Source: an uncultured Eubacteriales bacterium (lineage in GTDB: Bacteria; Bacillota; Clostridia; Oscillospirales; UBA644). From it: a stretch of DNA of 64,000 nucleotides. The position numbers and the translations under genes were made by a program. The notes beneath the pieces are model-generated. The model made no database searches and was not told the origin of the DNA. It was given only the letters and a program-made list of their open reading frames with translations. Positions within the stretch are counted from its first letter, which is position 1, and the number at the start of each line of letters is the position of its first letter. Positions 7,751 through 15,904 of the stretch are shown here, piece by piece. Location of the stretch: positions 52,618 to 116,617 of the forward strand of contig CAKSBH010000007.1 of assembly GCA_934438175.1 (NCBI GenBank), given 5' to 3'.

Positions 7751-7978
7751 TTAATGCAGATCCGTCATCGTGCCTGTGTCCTCGGCGGGATCCTCCCGGA
7801 AGAGGAGAGAGATCGACCAGAGTCCGGCAAGTCCGACCAACGTGAAGATGATGCGGGAGAGTGCCGAAGCGTCTCCGAAGATCCACGACACAAGGTCAAA
7901 GCCGAAAATGCCGATGCTTCCCCAGTTCAGGGATCCGATGATGACGAGGGCAAGCGCAATTTTGTCAACGATCGCCAT
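7751..7978 (-). CDS. DUF378 (YuzA-like) small membrane protein
   Basis: The 75-residue core, from MAIVDKIALALVIIGSLNWG to the end, is a DUF378 protein with two membrane helices and the family motif GSLNWGSIGIFGFDLV. Function is unknown. The same frame stays open upstream to an ATG at 8158, which would add 60 hydrophilic residues unlike the family, so the conserved start at 7978 is chosen even though no good ribosome binding site precedes it. A candidate forespore-type promoter lies at 8181-8210, leaving a leader of nearly 200 bases. Confidence 0.7.
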   Translation of the reverse strand: MAIVDKIALALVIIGSLNWGSIGIFGFDLVSWIFGDASALSRIIFTLVGLAGLWSISLLFREDPAEDTGTMTDLH

Positions 7979-8049
7979 GTGCGATTCACAGGGCTTTGCA
8001 AAATGCGGGAACATCATTTGTCCGTCGGACAAGCGGCGTTCCGATTCCG

Positions 8050-8118
8050 TCAGCCCATCCCTTTCCGGCTTATGCCGAACGACATAAGACCTGTTTTCGG
8101 AATGATTCCGCCCGTCAT
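8050..8118 (-). CDS. Possible 22-residue upstream peptide
   Basis: On the minus strand AAGGAGG (8137-8131) is followed 12 bases later by an ATG (8118) opening a 22-codon frame that ends at 8050. This is the best ribosome binding site in the leader of the DUF378 gene, yet it does not fit that gene's frame. It may be a leader peptide or chance. Confidence 0.2.
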   Translation of the reverse strand: MTGGIIPKTGLMSFGISRKGMG

Positions 8119-8180
8119 CTCCGGCGGAAACCTCCTTCGTTTTCGTCGACGCTGACATGGCTGATTGTTCATTCCGGCAT

Positions 8181-8210
8181 TAGTATTGCCGAGGGATAAA
8201 AAAATATGCA
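8181..8210 (-). promoter_or_regulatory. Candidate sigma F/G-type forespore promoter
   Basis: On the minus strand TGCATA (8210-8205), 14 bases, then GGCAATACTA (8190-8181) fits the sigma F pattern WGCATA-N14/15-GGnnAnAnTR at nearly every defined position. It points to the DUF378 gene. No other convincing promoter was seen for that gene. Confidence 0.4.
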
Positions 8211-8320
8211 AAAGCCCGCAAATGAATTTTTTATGACACAATTTCTTCAAAAACAGCAGTGGAAATGTGATTTTTTATCGAAAAATGATGGATTGTCGAT
8301 GTAAAAAATTCAAAAGCCCC

Positions 8321-8349
8321 TTGACAAGACGGTTTTTGTATTGTATAAT
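8321..8349 (+). promoter_or_regulatory. Sigma A promoter of the DRE-TIM enzyme gene
   Basis: TTGACA (8321-8326), a spacer of 17 and TATAAT (8344-8349) give a perfect consensus promoter 43 bases before the start codon. Confidence 0.92.
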
Positions 8350-8391
8350 AGCCCTGTATTTTTCAAGCGGGCAGGCGGGAGGATTCTGAAA

Positions 8392-9762
8392 ATGCTTTCT
8401 TTGAACAAAAGCACCAATGTGCTGGAAGAAGAGGTTTACCGCTATACGGTTCAGGATGTCCGTGAGCCGGAACTGTACCGGGATATTTTTCCGTATACGG
8501 AAATTCCCCGCACCGTGTTCAACCACCGCCGTGTGCCGATGAAAGTACCCGAGCATATCTGGATTACCGACACAACGTTCCGTGACGGGCAGCAGTCCCG
8601 CGCACCGTATACCGTGAAGCAGATCGTTGACATTTACAAGATGCTTCACCGGCTGGGCGGCGAGAAGGGCATTATCCGTCAGACGGAATTTTTCGTATAC
8701 AGCAAAAAGGATGTGGAAGCGCTGGAGCGCTGCCGGGATCTCGGATACCGTTTCCCGGAAATCACCACATGGATCCGTGCCAACAAAACGGATTTTGAAC
8801 GGGTCCGCAACATCGGCGTGGAGGAAACGGGCATTCTTGTTTCCTGTTCGGATTATCACATCTTTCATAAACTGCGCATGACCCGGGTGCAGGCGATGGA
8901 GCATTATCTGTCAGTCATCCGCAGCGCGATGGAGGCGGGTCTTCGGCCCCGCTGTCATCTGGAGGATATCACCCGCGCGGATTTTTACGGCTTTGTCGTT
9001 CCGTTTGTCAACGCCATCATGGAGATGTCCGCCGAGTGCTGCATTCCTATCAAAATCCGTGCCTGCGATACGATGGGCTACGGGCTTCCGTTTTCGGAGG
9101 TCTCTCTGCCGCGGTCCGTTCCCGGCATTGTTTACGGTCTGCATGAATATTCTTCCGTGCCGTCCGAATGGCTGGAGTGGCATGGACACAACGATTTTTA
9201 CAAGGGCGTGGCAAACGCCACCACGGCATGGCTGTTCGGCGCCTCCGGCGTCAACGGTTCGCTGTTCGGCATCGGAGAGCGGACGGGCAATGTGCCGCTG
9301 GAAGCCATGGTTATGGAATATGCCTCTCTGCGCGGTACGACCGACGGCATGGATACGTCCGTGATTACGGAGCTTGCCGACTATTACCGCCGCGAGATTG
9401 GCTATGAGATTCCGCCGATGACGCCGTTTGTCGGGTCGGCGTTCAACGTCACCCGTGCCGGCATCCATGCGGACGGGTTGCTCAAGGATGAGGAGATTTA
9501 CAACATCTTTGATACCAAACGGATTCTGAATAAGTCCGCCAATGTGGCGGTCAGCAATGTGTCCGGTCTGGCAGGCATCGCATTCTGGATTAACAACGCC
9601 TTCGAGCTCGAGGGAGATCGCCGGGTGAACAAGCAAAGCGAAGTTGTTGTTAAGATCAAGGAGTGGGTCGATGCAGAATATGCGAGCGGCCGCCAGACTG
9701 TCATCAGCGACGAGGAACTGAAGGGGCTTGTGGAGGCCTACGCCCCGGAGCTGATGGGATGA
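8392..9762 (+). CDS. DRE-TIM metallolyase, probable Re-type citrate synthase
   Basis: The 456-residue protein belongs to the isopropylmalate/homocitrate/citramalate synthase superfamily: ITDTTFRDGQQSRAPYT holds the acetyl-CoA-condensing RDGQQ motif and EWHGHNDFYKGVANATTAW holds the HxH metal motif, and there is a GIGERTGNVPLEAM signature. These enzymes condense acetyl-CoA with a 2-oxo acid. The long variant with IIRQTEFFVYSKKD and SCSDYHIFHKLRMTR resembles, from memory, the Re-citrate synthases of anaerobes that are often misannotated as isopropylmalate synthase. No leucine genes surround it. The start has GGGAGG 9 bases upstream; the gene stands alone between a perfect promoter and a strong terminator. 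Confidence 0.75.
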   Translation: MLSLNKSTNVLEEEVYRYTVQDVREPELYRDIFPYTEIPRTVFNHRRVPMKVPEHIWITDTTFRDGQQSRAPYTVKQIVDIYKMLHRLGGEKGIIRQTEFFVYSKKDVEALERCRDLGYRFPEITTWIRANKTDFERVRNIGVEETGILVSCSDYHIFHKLRMTRVQAMEHYLSVIRSAMEAGLRPRCHLEDITRADFYGFVVPFVNAIMEMSAECCIPIKIRACDTMGYGLPFSEVSLPRSVPGIVYGLHEYSSVPSEWLEWHGHNDFYKGVANATTAWLFGASGVNGSLFGIGERTGNVPLEAMVMEYASLRGTTDGMDTSVITELADYYRREIGYEIPPMTPFVGSAFNVTRAGIHADGLLKDEEIYNIFDTKRILNKSANVAVSNVSGLAGIAFWINNAFELEGDRRVNKQSEVVVKIKEWVDAEYASGRQTVISDEELKGLVEAYAPELMG

Positions 9763-9771
9763 TTTTACCGG

Positions 9772-9813
9772 AACAAGGGAGAACGCTTCTGCGTTCTCCC
9801 TTGTTTCTTCTTT
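9772..9813 (+). terminator. Strong intrinsic terminator
   Basis: A perfect 15-bp stem (9772-9786 pairs with 9791-9805, loop TTCT) is followed by CTTCTTTTTTTC. It lies 9 bases after the DRE-TIM enzyme stop codon. Confidence 0.93.
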
Positions 9814-9846
9814 TTTTCTTTGCGGGCGGTTTCGACGTTCTTCCTC

Positions 9847-9875
9847 TTGACTTTACACAACGGAAATGGTATAAT
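9847..9875 (+). promoter_or_regulatory. Sigma A promoter of the murL operon
   Basis: TTGACT (9847-9852), 17 bases, then TATAAT (9870-9875) preceded by TGG (extended -10). This is the only promoter seen before the long run of co-directional genes that starts with murL. Confidence 0.88.
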
Positions 9876-9918
9876 AAGTGCGTTGAAAAATCCATAAATT
9901 AAAGAGGAGGGATGCCCC

Positions 9919-11247
9919 GTGCATACGTTTGAGCGTTTGCGTCAGGAGTATCCTGTTTTTTCGTTTGACGGTTTTTCCGTCGACGCGGAGGACGGCAATC
10001 TGCGTGTGACCTATGCCTTTACGCAGAGCGAGGAAATCCGGTTCCATCCGTCCTGGGTCTTCCCCGTACCGTATGAAACATGGAAAAACGACCGCTTTCT
10101 GCAATCTCTTCTTTTTTCGCTTGGGCTTGCGGAACTGGTCAGTTACTGGAAGGCGTGCTGTTCCCCCGTGGTGGAAATCCGCTGCGGAACGCTGACGGAG
10201 GAGCAGACGCGCTGGTGGAAGAAGCTCTGGTATCACGGGCTCGGAGAGTTCTTTTACCGCAACGGCATTACGGCGGATGAGGAATCGTTTGTTGCGGTGC
10301 GCTCGTCCGGGCAGGTATACCGCGCGGAAGCACAGCATCCTTCGGGCGGCGAACTGATCTGCGTGGGAGGCGGCAAGGATTCGTGCGTGACCATGGCGCT
10401 TCTGCGGGGCAGGGGCGCGCGGCTGTTCTGCGTCAACGGCTCTGCCGCCATTTTCCGTACGGCGGAAGCCGCCGGCTATACCCGGTCGGACTTTGACGTG
10501 TTCCGCCGCCGGCTGGATTGCCGGATTGTGGAACTCAACGCTGCCGGTTACCTGAACGGACACACACCGTTTTCGTCGGTGCTGGCGTTTTCCGCCCTGG
10601 TGGATGCCTATGTGCGGAATCTCCGTTACATCGTTCTTTCCAACGAAAGCAGTGCCAACGACGTTTATGTCAAGGGGACGGAGGTCAACCACCAGTATTC
10701 CAAGAGTTTTGCGTTTGAAAACGATTTTCGCCGTTATGTGCGCCGGTTTCTGCCGTGCGGCATTGAATATTTCAGCCTGCTCCGTCCGCTGAACGAGTGG
10801 AACATCGTAAAGCGTTTTGTGCGGGAGCCGGCGTTTCTGGACGCCTTCCGCAGCTGCAATCTCGGCGCGAAGGACGACTGCTGGTGCTGTGCGTGTCCCA
10901 AATGCCTGTTTACGTACATTCTTCTTTCGGCTTTTCTGGACCGGGACCGTGTCTGCCGGATCTTCGGAAAGGATCTTCTGGACGATCCCGCCATGCTTCC
11001 GTATCTGGATGGGCTGGTGTGCGAAGATTTCGACAAACCGTTTGAGTGCATCGGCACCCGGCAGGAAACGGCAGCGGCACTGCGGGCTGCGATCCGCCGC
11101 AACGGCACCGGGCAACTGCTTCTGCGGGAATATCAGCGCCGCTACGGCTCTGCGGAGGTTGACGAGCGCGCGGTGGATACGTTCTGGGACGACAACAACA
11201 ACGTTCCGTCTGTCTTTCTGGAGGTTCTTTCATGCGACAGAAACTGA
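9919..11247 (+). CDS. murL: UDP-MurNAc-L-Ala-L-Glu epimerase (MurL)
   Basis: The 442-residue protein resembles MurL, the enzyme shown in Xanthomonas to convert UDP-MurNAc-L-Ala-L-Glu to the D-Glu form after L-Glu has been added. It has a PP-loop-like GGGKDS at residues 150-155, followed by VLSNESSAND, VNHQYSKSF, and a Cys-rich CWCCACPKC motif near residue 320. The GTG start at 9919 is preceded by GAGGAGG with 8-base spacing; the ATG 7 bases earlier is out of frame. The gene overlaps the following murD-like gene by 16 bases. That pairing, known from the MurD2-MurL route, is the main support for the call; the enzyme identity was not tested by search. Confidence 0.75.
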   Translation: MHTFERLRQEYPVFSFDGFSVDAEDGNLRVTYAFTQSEEIRFHPSWVFPVPYETWKNDRFLQSLLFSLGLAELVSYWKACCSPVVEIRCGTLTEEQTRWWKKLWYHGLGEFFYRNGITADEESFVAVRSSGQVYRAEAQHPSGGELICVGGGKDSCVTMALLRGRGARLFCVNGSAAIFRTAEAAGYTRSDFDVFRRRLDCRIVELNAAGYLNGHTPFSSVLAFSALVDAYVRNLRYIVLSNESSANDVYVKGTEVNHQYSKSFAFENDFRRYVRRFLPCGIEYFSLLRPLNEWNIVKRFVREPAFLDAFRSCNLGAKDDCWCCACPKCLFTYILLSAFLDRDRVCRIFGKDLLDDPAMLPYLDGLVCEDFDKPFECIGTRQETAAALRAAIRRNGTGQLLLREYQRRYGSAEVDERAVDTFWDDNNNVPSVFLEVLSCDRN

Positions 11248-12512
11248 TTTCCTTTTTTGAAAACAAACGGGTGCGCATCCTCGGCTTCGGCAGAGAGGGG
11301 CGCGCTTCCTATGAATTCCTTTGCCGGTATGTTCCGTCCGCCCGCATCACCGTGGCGGACGAAAAGCCGTGTACGTTGGACGGAAAACCGCTGACGTGCG
11401 GCACGCTCTTCGGAGACGGATATCTCGGCGGCATGGAAGGGGAGGATATCATCCTCAAAGCCCCCGGCGTGGTTCTTCCGTTCGACCTGCCCGATACAAT
11501 CCGGCAGAAGATCACCTCGGAGACCGACCTGTTTCTGCGCTTCCGGGATTGCCGGGTCATCGGCGTGACGGGAACGAAGGGAAAAAGCACCACGTCCTCC
11601 CTCATTCATCACATTCTCACCTTCTGCGGCGGAAACAGCCGTCTGGTGGGCAACATCGGCGTTCCGGTCTTCTCGTGTATGGACGATCTGACCGAATCCT
11701 GCACCGCGGTGTACGAGTTGTCGTGTCATCAGCTGGAATATGTGCAGGCATCCCCGGACATCGGCGTTCTGCTGAATGTGTACGAGGATCATCTGGATCA
11801 TTACGCCTCGTTTGACGCGTACCGGGAAGCCAAATACAATCTGTTCCGGTTCATGCGTCCGCAGGATACGCTGATTGCGGGGCTGGGCTGCGAGAACATC
11901 GACTATGACCGCATCCGTGCGCAGAACTTTCGCAAAATCTTCATCGATCCCGAAAAATCGCCGGAAATTCCCTCGCATCTGCTGGGCAGACACAACCGCT
12001 TCAACATTGAGGCAGCCATGACGGCGGCGGCGCTGTGCGGCTGCGGCTGGGACGATATGGTGGATGCCGTTTCATGCTTTCACGGTCTTCCTCACCGGCT
12101 GGAGTTCGTGGCAACGATCAACGGCGTGACCTATTATAACGATTCCATCTCCACCATTCCGGAGGCGACGGAGCGTGCCGTGGAGGCGTTGGGCAACGTG
12201 CAGACCGTTCTGATCGGAGGTCTGGACCGGGGCATCGACTATGACGGTCTGGCGGATTTTCTCGCCTCCGGCAGGGTGGCGCATGTGATTTTTATGTACG
12301 AAAGCGGGCGGCGGGTTCAGGCACTGACCGAGCAGCGCAGTCCGAAAGCGGCGCTTTATTACGAAAAAGACCTCAAATCTGCCGTCGCGCTGGCAAAAAA
12401 GATCACTTCAAGCGGGAGTGTTCTTCTTTCTCCGGCGGCAGCAAGTTACGGGGATTTTAAAAATTTCGAGGAACGCGGCGAGCGTTTCCGCGAAGAAGTC
12501 AAGGAGGGATGA
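11232..12512 (+). CDS. murD2: MurD-like UDP-MurNAc-L-Ala glutamate ligase (MurD2 type)
   Basis: The 426-residue Mur ligase has the ATP-binding GVTGTKGKSTTSSLIHHIL, the ELSCHQLEYV segment, NVYEDHLDHY, the HNRFNIEAA motif and the C-terminal GGLDRGIDYDGL and LLSPAAASYGDFKNFEERG, all typical of MurD. Its coupling to murL suggests that it adds L-Glu rather than D-Glu to UDP-MurNAc-L-Ala, with MurL then epimerising the product. It acts in the cytoplasm in peptidoglycan precursor synthesis. AGG is upstream inside murL; its stop overlaps the tldD start (ATGA). Whether it uses L- or D-Glu cannot be read from the sequence. Confidence 0.85.
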   Translation: MRQKLISFFENKRVRILGFGREGRASYEFLCRYVPSARITVADEKPCTLDGKPLTCGTLFGDGYLGGMEGEDIILKAPGVVLPFDLPDTIRQKITSETDLFLRFRDCRVIGVTGTKGKSTTSSLIHHILTFCGGNSRLVGNIGVPVFSCMDDLTESCTAVYELSCHQLEYVQASPDIGVLLNVYEDHLDHYASFDAYREAKYNLFRFMRPQDTLIAGLGCENIDYDRIRAQNFRKIFIDPEKSPEIPSHLLGRHNRFNIEAAMTAAALCGCGWDDMVDAVSCFHGLPHRLEFVATINGVTYYNDSISTIPEATERAVEALGNVQTVLIGGLDRGIDYDGLADFLASGRVAHVIFMYESGRRVQALTEQRSPKAALYYEKDLKSAVALAKKITSSGSVLLSPAAASYGDFKNFEERGERFREEVKEG

Positions 12513-13903
12513 CGGTGGAAGATGTTCTTTTGGAATCTTATCTCCGGCAAGGTGCGTTCCGCGATTATACCGAACTTCGCCTGCAGCGCAACGTCAGCCG
12601 GAGTGTCAGTTTCCGCAACGGGGATCTGGTGGGAAACCGGGTCTCGGAGGCGGGCGGTGTCTGTGCCCGTGTTTTCCGCGGCGGGTCGTGCGGCTTTGCG
12701 GCATCGCCGATGCAGACGGATGAGGGGATCCGTGCGGTTCTGAACTCGGCAACCGAAAACGCGCGGTTTCTGGACAGCCGTCAGAAACTCGGACTGCCGC
12801 CGTTTTCGCCGGTCGCTGCCGCACAGCACCGGGATCCTTATGTGCGTACCGCGCCGGTTCCGCAGAAGCAGATCATCGATTTTCTGCGGGCGGTCGACGC
12901 TTATGTGGAAGCGCACTGTCCGAAGCTGCTGTGCCGTGTTACCGTGGCACCGTGTCTGGATATGGAAAAATCGCTGGTCACCTCGGACGGCGTGTTCTGC
13001 CACAGCTATCATCCGCACAGTTCCCTGTATGTTCTGCTTACGGCAGAAGACCGGGACGGCGCACCGCAGGAGCTCGGGCTTACGCTGGGAGAATCCGGTA
13101 CGTTTGACCGGGTGTTTCACCGTCCGGAGGATCTGTACGAAAAGATCGATACCGTCTACACCCGTCTGATGGAAAAATGCGACGCCGTTTATGCGGAAGC
13201 CGGCTATAAGGATGTGATTCTGCATCCGGATCTGGCGGGCATGCTGGCACACGAGGCGGTGGGACACACCACCGAGGCGGATTTTGTTCTGTCCGGCTCC
13301 GTGGCAGGGCCGAACAAGGATAAGCAGGTGGCAAGCGAACTGGTCACACTGGTGGATTTCGCCCATACCGCGTTCGGAAAGGAATGTGCGTTTCCGATTT
13401 ATATCGACGATGAGGGAACGCCGGCGGAGGACGTAACCGTGATCGATCACGGAATTCTCCGCGGCTATATGCACAACAAGGATTCGGCACGTCAGCTCGG
13501 CGCGAAGCCGACGGGGAATGCCCGCGCGTTCTCCTTTTCCGACGAGCCGCTCATCCGGATGCGGAATACCGCCATTCTGCCGGGAAAAGACAAACTGGAA
13601 GATATGATCGCCGCCGTGGACGACGGTTACTATTTTGTGGATACCGGAAACGGACAGGCGGACGCGACGGGGGAATTCATGTTCGGCGTGGACTGCGGCT
13701 ATGAGATCCGGCACGGAAAGCTGGGACGCGCCATCAAAAGCACCACCATCTCCGGCGTGGCGTTTGAGATGCTCAAAACCGTGGACATGCTGTCCGACGA
13801 TCTGTCGTGGGTCAGTTGCGGGATGTGCGGCAAGAAACAGCCGATGCCGGTCAGTATGGGCGGCCCCGCCATCAAATGCAAAATCAACGTGGGAGGTCGG
13901 TAA
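12509..13903 (+). CDS. tldD: TldD, metalloprotease subunit (PmbA/TldD family)
   Basis: The 464-residue protein carries the TldD zinc motif HEAVGH at residues 248-253 followed by TTEAD, and the C-terminal SVSCGMCGKKQPMPVSMGGP-type tail (here VSCGMCGKKQPMPV) conserved in TldD. TldD pairs with TldE/PmbA to form a protease that degrades small unfolded peptides and, in some bacteria, matures peptide antibiotics. The start overlaps the murD2 stop and the next gene, pmbA, starts 2 bases after its stop. Location behind cell-wall precursor genes is unusual; no peptide precursor gene is visible nearby. Confidence 0.93.
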   Translation: MTVEDVLLESYLRQGAFRDYTELRLQRNVSRSVSFRNGDLVGNRVSEAGGVCARVFRGGSCGFAASPMQTDEGIRAVLNSATENARFLDSRQKLGLPPFSPVAAAQHRDPYVRTAPVPQKQIIDFLRAVDAYVEAHCPKLLCRVTVAPCLDMEKSLVTSDGVFCHSYHPHSSLYVLLTAEDRDGAPQELGLTLGESGTFDRVFHRPEDLYEKIDTVYTRLMEKCDAVYAEAGYKDVILHPDLAGMLAHEAVGHTTEADFVLSGSVAGPNKDKQVASELVTLVDFAHTAFGKECAFPIYIDDEGTPAEDVTVIDHGILRGYMHNKDSARQLGAKPTGNARAFSFSDEPLIRMRNTAILPGKDKLEDMIAAVDDGYYFVDTGNGQADATGEFMFGVDCGYEIRHGKLGRAIKSTTISGVAFEMLKTVDMLSDDLSWVSCGMCGKKQPMPVSMGGPAIKCKINVGGR

Positions 13904-13905
13904 CG

Positions 13906-15201
13906 ATGGAGGAAGAAAGAATCTCTTCGGTTATTCTGGACGAAGCCGCCCGCCTCGGTGCCGATGAGGCGTCGTGTCTTGTGGCAGAGGGCATCAAGAC
14001 GGAGGTGGACTATACCGGCGGCAGAATCGGCATGATCCGCACCACGTTCAATCACCGTGTCAGCGTCAAGGTTTTGTTTCAGAAGAAAAAAGGCATCGCC
14101 TCCCTCAACCGTCTGGACGAGGATGCCGTGCGCGCCGTCGTGCGGGATGCGGTGGAAAATGCACAGAGCGCCCTGCCGGATGAGGCGGAGGGCATCAGTG
14201 ACGAAACCGGACACCTGACGGGCGATACCGGCGACCGGGAAGCGGATTTGGACGGCATGTATGACCGGTTTGCCGAGTTTCTGCGGGATGCCAAGCAGGA
14301 ATTTCCCGCCATTTCGTTCGATTCCGCCACGGTGGATTTCACCCGCGGCAGACGACTTTACCGCAACACCAACGGCGTGTATCTGATGTCGGCGGACGGT
14401 GCTTATGCGTTTTCCGCCATGTTTATGGGAAAAGACGGCGAAAATACCTCGTCCTTTTCCGAGACCTACGCCTCCATGCGCCGGCCCGACCGTCCGTTTC
14501 TGGATCTCGGCATGACCCGCACTCTGCTTTCCAATGCCGTGCGGCAGATCCGTCCCCGTCCGGTAAGCGGAAAATTTGTGGGTTCGTTGGTGCTTACCCC
14601 GCCGTGCGTGGAGGATTTTCTCGCAACGGTGCAGTCCAATTTCCTGGATGACGGAGCGCTCATCAACGGCACCTCTCCGTACCGGAACCTTCTGAACTGT
14701 CCGGTCGCCGCCCCGTGCGTCACGGTGCACTGCCTGCCTCGTGACGAGCGCATGATCGACGGCTACGATATGACCGGCGACGGCTATGTGGCGCAGAATA
14801 TGCCGCTGATCGAAAACGGAATTCTCCGCAACTTCACCGTTTCCCGCTACGGCTCCGTCAAAACGGGGCTGGCGCGCAGCGCCAACGAGGGCGGCTGTTA
14901 TGCCATGACGCCCGGTGAAACATCCCTGGACGAGCTGATCCGGGGGGTGGAGCGCGGCGTTCTGGTGGGCAGAATCTCCAGCGGCGCACCCGGTTCCAAC
15001 GGGGATATTACGGGCGTTGCCAAAAACAGTTTCCTCATTGAGAACGGTAAAATCACCGACGCTCTGAGCGAGACCATGATTTCCGGCAATCTTGCCGATA
15101 TGTTGAAAAATGTCGTGGGCGTATCCCGTGAAACGGTATCCAACGGAGGGTTTATCCTGCCGTGGGTACGGACGGACGGCGTCACGATCAGCGGAAAATA
15201 A
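13906..15201 (+). CDS. pmbA: TldE/PmbA, non-catalytic partner of TldD
   Basis: The 431-residue protein is the TldE/PmbA partner of TldD: SVKVLFQKKKGIASLNRLDED in the N-terminal half, LVLTPPCVEDFLATVQSNF in the middle, and NGDITGVAKNSFLIENGKI near the end. It lacks HExxxH, as expected for this subunit. The two proteins form a 1:1 complex in the cytoplasm. The ATG at 13906 is chosen because GGGAGG lies 9 bases upstream inside the end of tldD; the longer open frame would read antisense-like sequence. Confidence 0.9.
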   Translation: MEEERISSVILDEAARLGADEASCLVAEGIKTEVDYTGGRIGMIRTTFNHRVSVKVLFQKKKGIASLNRLDEDAVRAVVRDAVENAQSALPDEAEGISDETGHLTGDTGDREADLDGMYDRFAEFLRDAKQEFPAISFDSATVDFTRGRRLYRNTNGVYLMSADGAYAFSAMFMGKDGENTSSFSETYASMRRPDRPFLDLGMTRTLLSNAVRQIRPRPVSGKFVGSLVLTPPCVEDFLATVQSNFLDDGALINGTSPYRNLLNCPVAAPCVTVHCLPRDERMIDGYDMTGDGYVAQNMPLIENGILRNFTVSRYGSVKTGLARSANEGGCYAMTPGETSLDELIRGVERGVLVGRISSGAPGSNGDITGVAKNSFLIENGKITDALSETMISGNLADMLKNVVGVSRETVSNGGFILPWVRTDGVTISGK

Positions 15202-15217
15202 AAAGGAGAGAAAAAAG

Positions 15218-15880
15218 ATGTGTGATGTAAAAAACATTCTGGCTCATGTGGACCACACCCTGCTGTCCCAGACAGCAACGTGGTCGGAGATCCGCGCCCT
15301 GTGCGACGACGGCATGAAATACGGTACGGCGTCGGTCTGTATCCCGGCTTCTTATGTGAAGCAGGCGGCGGCGTATGTTGCGGGCAAACTGCCCATCTGC
15401 ACGGTCATCGGCTTCCCCAACGGCTACGATACCACAGCGGCGAAATGCTTTGAGGCAACCGATGCCGTCCACAACGGTGCCGATGAGGTGGATATGGTCA
15501 TCAACATCGGCTGGGTCAAGGACGGCAGATGGGACGATGTGCTGGCGGAGATCCGTGCCGTCAAGACGGCGTGCGAGGGCAAACTGCTCAAGGTCATCAT
15601 CGAAACGTGCCTGCTGACAGACGATGAAAAAATCCGGATGTGCGGGATCGTTTCCGAATCCGGGGCGGATTATATCAAAACATCCACCGGCTTCTCCAAG
15701 GCGGGAGCCACACGGGAGGACGTGGCATTGTTTGCCAGACACGTTGCCCCGCATCTCAAAATCAAGGCGGCGGGCGGCATCTCGTCCCTGGAGGATGCCC
15801 AGGCGTTTCTTGATCTCGGCGCATCCCGTCTGGGAACCAGCCGCATCGTGAAGATTGTCAAAAGCGAAAACCTGCTGTAA
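15218..15880 (+). CDS. deoC: Deoxyribose-phosphate aldolase
   Basis: The 220-residue enzyme matches DeoC in length and motifs: HVDHTLL at the N-terminus, VIGFPNGYDT, ADEVDMVINIGW, and the Schiff-base lysine K154 in YIKTSTGFSKAGAT. It cleaves 2-deoxyribose 5-phosphate to acetaldehyde and glyceraldehyde 3-phosphate in deoxynucleoside breakdown. The ATG follows AAAGGAGAG. It heads a deoC-deoD-deoB-cdd block, consistent with use of nucleosides imported by the BMP transporter downstream. Confidence 0.96.
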   Translation: MCDVKNILAHVDHTLLSQTATWSEIRALCDDGMKYGTASVCIPASYVKQAAAYVAGKLPICTVIGFPNGYDTTAAKCFEATDAVHNGADEVDMVINIGWVKDGRWDDVLAEIRAVKTACEGKLLKVIIETCLLTDDEKIRMCGIVSESGADYIKTSTGFSKAGATREDVALFARHVAPHLKIKAAGGISSLEDAQAFLDLGASRLGTSRIVKIVKSENLL

Positions 15881-15904
15881 TTCATAAGAAAAGGAGAGAT
15901 TTCC

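Noticed and set aside
6192..7886. A 564-codon open frame on the minus strand
   Set aside because: It is antisense to spoIVA, which is certain, and shows no domain.
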